Shown: piece after piece, positions 61,184 to 64,000 of the stretch
Position numbering within the stretch: the stretch's first letter is position 1
How the letters are laid out: every line of letters starts with the position of its first letter
From: Bacteroidales bacterium
Lineage (GTDB): Bacteria > Bacteroidota > Bacteroidia > Bacteroidales > UBA3663
Assembly: GCA_017548545.1 (NCBI GenBank)
Contig: JAFYZW010000051.1
Span: 1-64,000 of the forward strand
Direction of reading: 5' to 3'
Length of the DNA: 64,000 nucleotides
Translations under genes and position numbers: made by a program
Notes under the pieces: generated by a model
What the model saw: only the letters and a program-made list of their open reading frames with translations
The model's database searches: none
What the model was told of the DNA's origin: nothing

Positions 61184-61923
61184 TGGACATCAAGAATATC
61201 CTCGTTTCTCAACCTTATCCGTCATCGGACAAGTCACCGTATTTCGACATACAGCGCAAGTTCGGTGTAACGCTTACTTTTAAGCCATTCATTCGCATCG
61301 AATCGCTGAGCCCGAAAGAGTTCCGAGCCCAGAAGATCAGCATCCCCAACTTCACAGCCATCGTTTTCACCTCGAAGACGGCGATTGACCATTTCTTCAA
61401 ACTCGCTGAAGAGCTTCGCGCCAAACCCAACGAGGACATGCAGTATTTCTGCCAAACCGAGGCCGTTGCACTATACTTGCAGAAATTCATCGTTTTCCGC
61501 AAGCGCAAGGTGCATCATGCCAAGTCGGGTAAAATCGAGGACTTGGCTGTGGTGATGAAGAAACACAACACCGAGAAGTTCCTGATGCCTGTTGCCGAGG
61601 TTCACAAGGAGGAAATACCCGCGTTCACCAAGGCAAAACTCAAGGTCACTCCCGCTGTGATGTACCGCACCGTAAGCATGGAGATTACCTCCGAGGAGAT
61701 CTCTTCCTACGACATGCTGGTGTTCTTCACTCCTTCGGGCATACAATCGCTCTTCGAGAACATGCCCGACTACCAGCAGGGCGAACAGCGCATCGGTCTC
61801 TTTGGCCCACAGACAGCCAAGGCTGCCGAGGATCATGGCCTTCGTATCGATGCCAAGGGCCCCACGCCCGAACTTCCATCGATGGCCAGCGTACTGCAGA
61901 AGTACCTCAACGACCTGGAATAA
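61183..61923 (+). CDS. hemD: Uroporphyrinogen-III synthase
   Basis: The 246-residue protein has the low-conservation HemD fold: an N-terminal ILVSQPYPSSDKSPYF, FTSKTAIDHFF, a C-terminal FFTPSGIQSLF and the LFGPQTAKAAEDHGL block. It cyclises hydroxymethylbilane. The start overlaps the previous stop (TAATG). It was chosen because upstream codons are the DUF4271 gene in another frame. Confidence 0.82.
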   Translation: MDIKNILVSQPYPSSDKSPYFDIQRKFGVTLTFKPFIRIESLSPKEFRAQKISIPNFTAIVFTSKTAIDHFFKLAEELRAKPNEDMQYFCQTEAVALYLQKFIVFRKRKVHHAKSGKIEDLAVVMKKHNTEKFLMPVAEVHKEEIPAFTKAKLKVTPAVMYRTVSMEITSEEISSYDMLVFFTPSGIQSLFENMPDYQQGEQRIGLFGPQTAKAAEDHGLRIDAKGPTPELPSMASVLQKYLNDLE

Positions 61924-61941
61924 AGGTCGAATCTGATTCCG

Positions 61942-62376
61942 ATGAAACAGTTTACATTACCCAAAAGCGAACGACTGTACCTCAGGGAATCCATTGGTGA
62001 ACTGTTTGCCAATGGAAGTACGTTCGTGGTCTTCCCCTATAGGGTGGTGTATCTGATCAAGAAATCCGATGCCGAAAACCTGCCCGATGCCAACAAGCAG
62101 GGACGCTGTGCCATCATGGCCGTGGCTCCCAAGAAACGCTTCAAGCATGCTGTGGATCGCAATCATGTGAAACGTCTCACCCGTGAAGCTTATCGCGTGC
62201 AGAAACTGTCGCTTCACGAAGCACTGGAGAAGACCATGCAATCGATCGAAGTGGCGTTCCTCTATGTCGATAACAAGTTCATCACCTTCGAGCAAACCTA
62301 CAAACTGATGGGCAAGGCCATTGGCAAGCTGCAACGCGTCGTCCTGGCCGAAGCCAAGAAAAATCAAACATCATGA
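61942..62376 (+). CDS. rnpA: Ribonuclease P protein component
   Basis: The 144-residue basic protein contains the RNR motif region ([19 protein letters not shown]). It helps the RNase P RNA trim tRNA precursors. It follows hemD and overlaps yidD by 4 bp, the usual Bacteroidetes order. Confidence 0.94.
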   Translation: MKQFTLPKSERLYLRESIGELFANGSTFVVFPYRVVYLIKKSDAENLPDANKQGRCAIMAVAPKKRFKHAVDRNHVKRLTREAYRVQKLSLHEALEKTMQSIEVAFLYVDNKFITFEQTYKLMGKAIGKLQRVVLAEAKKNQTS

Positions 62377-62582
62377 AGACCCTCCTCATCTCGCTCATCC
62401 GCTTCTATCAGCGATTCATATCTCCACACACTCCACCGGCTTGCCGATTTACGCCAACATGCTCACAATATACGCTTGAAGCCATTCAAAAGTACGGAGC
62501 ACTTAAAGGCACATGGCTAGGCATCAAACGCATCTGTCGCTGCCACCCCTGGGGCGGTTCGGGGTATGACCCTGTGCCTTAA
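62373..62582 (+). CDS. yidD: Membrane protein insertion efficiency factor
   Basis: The 69-residue protein shows the YidD pattern: [27 protein letters not shown] and [17 protein letters not shown]. It assists YidC-dependent insertion. It converges with the AAA+ gene, the two stop codons overlapping. Confidence 0.95.
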   Translation: MKTLLISLIRFYQRFISPHTPPACRFTPTCSQYTLEAIQKYGALKGTWLGIKRICRCHPWGGSGYDPVP

Positions 62583-64000
62583 AAACTATCCTTGACATCA
62601 TCCAGATTAATTTCTGTCAGCATTTTCTTGGTTAAATTAGGCACCGATGCCAAGCGATTAGCCTGAGCTTGAATTATCTTTTCGAACACATTTCTCACAT
62701 AGCGGGCATTTCCGAAATCCTTGGGTTTGTTTCCCACAACCTTATCCAGTCTCTCTTTGATGTAAGCTTTCACCTTCTCAGATAAAACGAAATCATATTT
62801 CGCCGCATTCGCAAAAAGAATCTCTGCGAGTTCGGTCGATGAATAGTCTGGGAAGAAGATAATTCTGCTGAAACGGCTGCGTATCCCAGGATTGGCATTG
62901 ATAAACGCCTGCATCTCGTTGGTATATCCAGCTAAAATGACAATGAGCCTATCCCGATCGTCTTCCATGCGCTTCAGCAATGTGGCAATAGCCTCTTGTC
63001 CGTAATCCTGACCTTTGACATAGAGCGAATAGGCCTCGTCGATAAATAGTATTCCATCAAGAGCCTCATCAATGATTTTATTGGTCTTTACAGCCGTCTG
63101 CCCTAAATATTCGGCCACCAGACCCGAGCGGTCAGTCTCAACCAAGTGCCCTTTTTTGAGAATCCCCTTTTCACGATAAATGCCTGCCAGTATCCTTGCT
63201 ACAGTGGTCTTGCCTGTGCCCGGATTCCCCGTAAATATACAATGGTATGTCACTACAGGCAAAGTGAGTCCCATCTCCTTACGCTTCTGCCGCACGGTGA
63301 TGAAGTTGGACAGAGCCCGAACCTCTTCCTTTACAGTCTGGAGCCCGACGAGATTGTTAAGCTCTTCTTCCGGGTTGAGCGATGCTGTGTCTCGTTCGGT
63401 TCTCTCTGGCTTTGGTTCGTTGATCACAAGCATTTTCTCAAGCCATTCTGTTTCTTTTGGGGTAACGACGCCATCAATTTTGACAATTTGTGAAACAAGA
63501 CGATAGAGCGTGATGCGATATTGTTCCAAGTCATCATGGCTCCCGCCACAAGTCTGCAACAGGGAAGTAAACGCAAAATCATCATGTCTCACGTTGGAGA
63601 ATGGCACATTGCTAACCATGAATTTAAGGAATGCCATTCTTACACGTTCAAGGTCGGCATCCGCATTTCCCGAGATGGTCCGACAGAAAGCCCCATAATC
63701 GCCCGAGACAGCATCTTCACTCATCATCGACGAAACGAGAATCAAACACTGGTTCTCCTTTGAGGAAATATCCAACCCGAACGGTTGCTCCATTTCTTCA
63801 TAGCAACGGTGCAAATCCCGAAAGAATAATTCTTTCAGCACATAGCAGAAATGATCACAATCGGGCAGAACATCGCCTCCATCAGCAGTCGTTTTATTGC
63901 AAGCTGCTTCGAACACCTGCTGGTCTTTTCCGACACGCTCGAACAAGGTAAGGAGCGTGATACAGTTTTCCTTGATCTCTTCAAACTGCACTTCTGTGAT
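62579..64000 (-). CDS. AAA+ ATPase of the CbbX/SpoVK type, with TerB-like region (5' end missing)
   Basis: The frame stays open to the window edge, with only a GTG at 63991 visible, so the 5' end may be missing. Numbering from that GTG, residues 110-190 resemble a TerB-like domain ([18 protein letters not shown]). The CbbX-type AAA+ domain has Walker A GNPGTGKT (255-262), Walker [11 protein letters not shown] (about 316-325), sensor 1 ILAGYTNEM and the arginine finger in NPGIRSRF. Such ATPases remodel protein complexes. Its partner is unknown. Confidence 0.85.
   Translation of the reverse strand: MTEVQFEEIKENCITLLTLFERVGKDQQVFEAACNKTTADGGDVLPDCDHFCYVLKELFFRDLHRCYEEMEQPFGLDISSKENQCLILVSSMMSEDAVSGDYGAFCRTISGNADADLERVRMAFLKFMVSNVPFSNVRHDDFAFTSLLQTCGGSHDDLEQYRITLYRLVSQIVKIDGVVTPKETEWLEKMLVINEPKPERTERDTASLNPEEELNNLVGLQTVKEEVRALSNFITVRQKRKEMGLTLPVVTYHCIFTGNPGTGKTTVARILAGIYREKGILKKGHLVETDRSGLVAEYLGQTAVKTNKIIDEALDGILFIDEAYSLYVKGQDYGQEAIATLLKRMEDDRDRLIVILAGYTNEMQAFINANPGIRSRFSRIIFFPDYSSTELAEILFANAAKYDFVLSEKVKAYIKERLDKVVGNKPKDFGNARYVRNVFEKIIQAQANRLASVPNLTKKMLTEINLDDVKDSF

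Overview
The window looks like a chromosome segment of a gut- or oral-type Bacteroidales bacterium, most likely in or near Prevotella/Bacteroides. The evidence is as follows. Promoters follow the Bacteroidetes pattern TTTG, about 20 bases, TAnnTTTG. Arginine synthesis uses the acetyl/succinyl-ornithine carbamoyltransferase. Other lineage signs are a B-type fumarate reductase (frdCAB), a PorT-like type IX secretion protein, type IX-like C-terminal tails on secreted proteins, a GT3 glycogen synthase and a DUF3417-type glycogen phosphorylase. I found no rRNA, tRNA, CRISPR array, integrase or insertion sequence.

Layout. 1-5.2 kb: end of a beta-barrel gene, a secreted lipase-like hydrolase, an SDR-RraA pair, and a GH28 polygalacturonase behind a long AT-rich leader. 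5.2-8.4 kb: a small-RNA-like element, a lipoprotein flavodoxin, a YitT protein and diaminopimelate dehydrogenase. 8.4-16.6 kb: arginine genes (argF', argR, a GNAT protein, argG, argC, argD) on either side of acpP-fabF and purN. 16.6-25.7 kb: a VWA-like protein with PorT, an Ala/Glu-rich lipoprotein, split altronate dehydratase, glycogen phosphorylase and synthase, rpsU. 25.8-36.3 kb: Xaa-Pro aminopeptidase, a PNGase F-like/Omp28-like secreted pair, a second small-RNA-like element, dusB, frdCAB. 36.3-47 kb: a possible 21-residue protein, aat, an unknown gene, a metal-rich Fur protein, an LRR protein, purL, a LysE exporter, a beta-helix protein and a serine hydrolase. 47-53 kb: a DUF1593 protein, an AraC regulator and two redox-type operons carrying the same candidate operator, then a 42-bp tandem repeat array. 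53-64 kb: a sigma-factor operon, a copper chaperone with a CopA that seems to lack its nucleotide-binding domain, a GH127 enzyme, a hemD-rnpA-yidD operon, and an AAA+ ATPase that runs off the window.

How the genes fit together. The plant-polysaccharide theme recurs: GH28, SDR/RraA, UxaA, GH127 and perhaps the beta-helix protein and DUF1593 protein act on pectin, uronates and arabinan. Several are exported or lipidated. The AraC gene probably controls both neighbouring operons (SnoaL-like protein plus flavodoxin; acetyltransferase plus aldo/keto reductase), because a 12-bp motif and a second partly conserved half-site lie exactly 52 bp before both -7 boxes.

The least explained features are the nine-unit hairpin-bearing 42-bp array, the shortened CopA, the two structure-conserved small-RNA-like elements, and three families of short direct repeats that sit in sense orientation just before eight start codons. 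All function calls come from reading motifs and recalling families; no database search was run.
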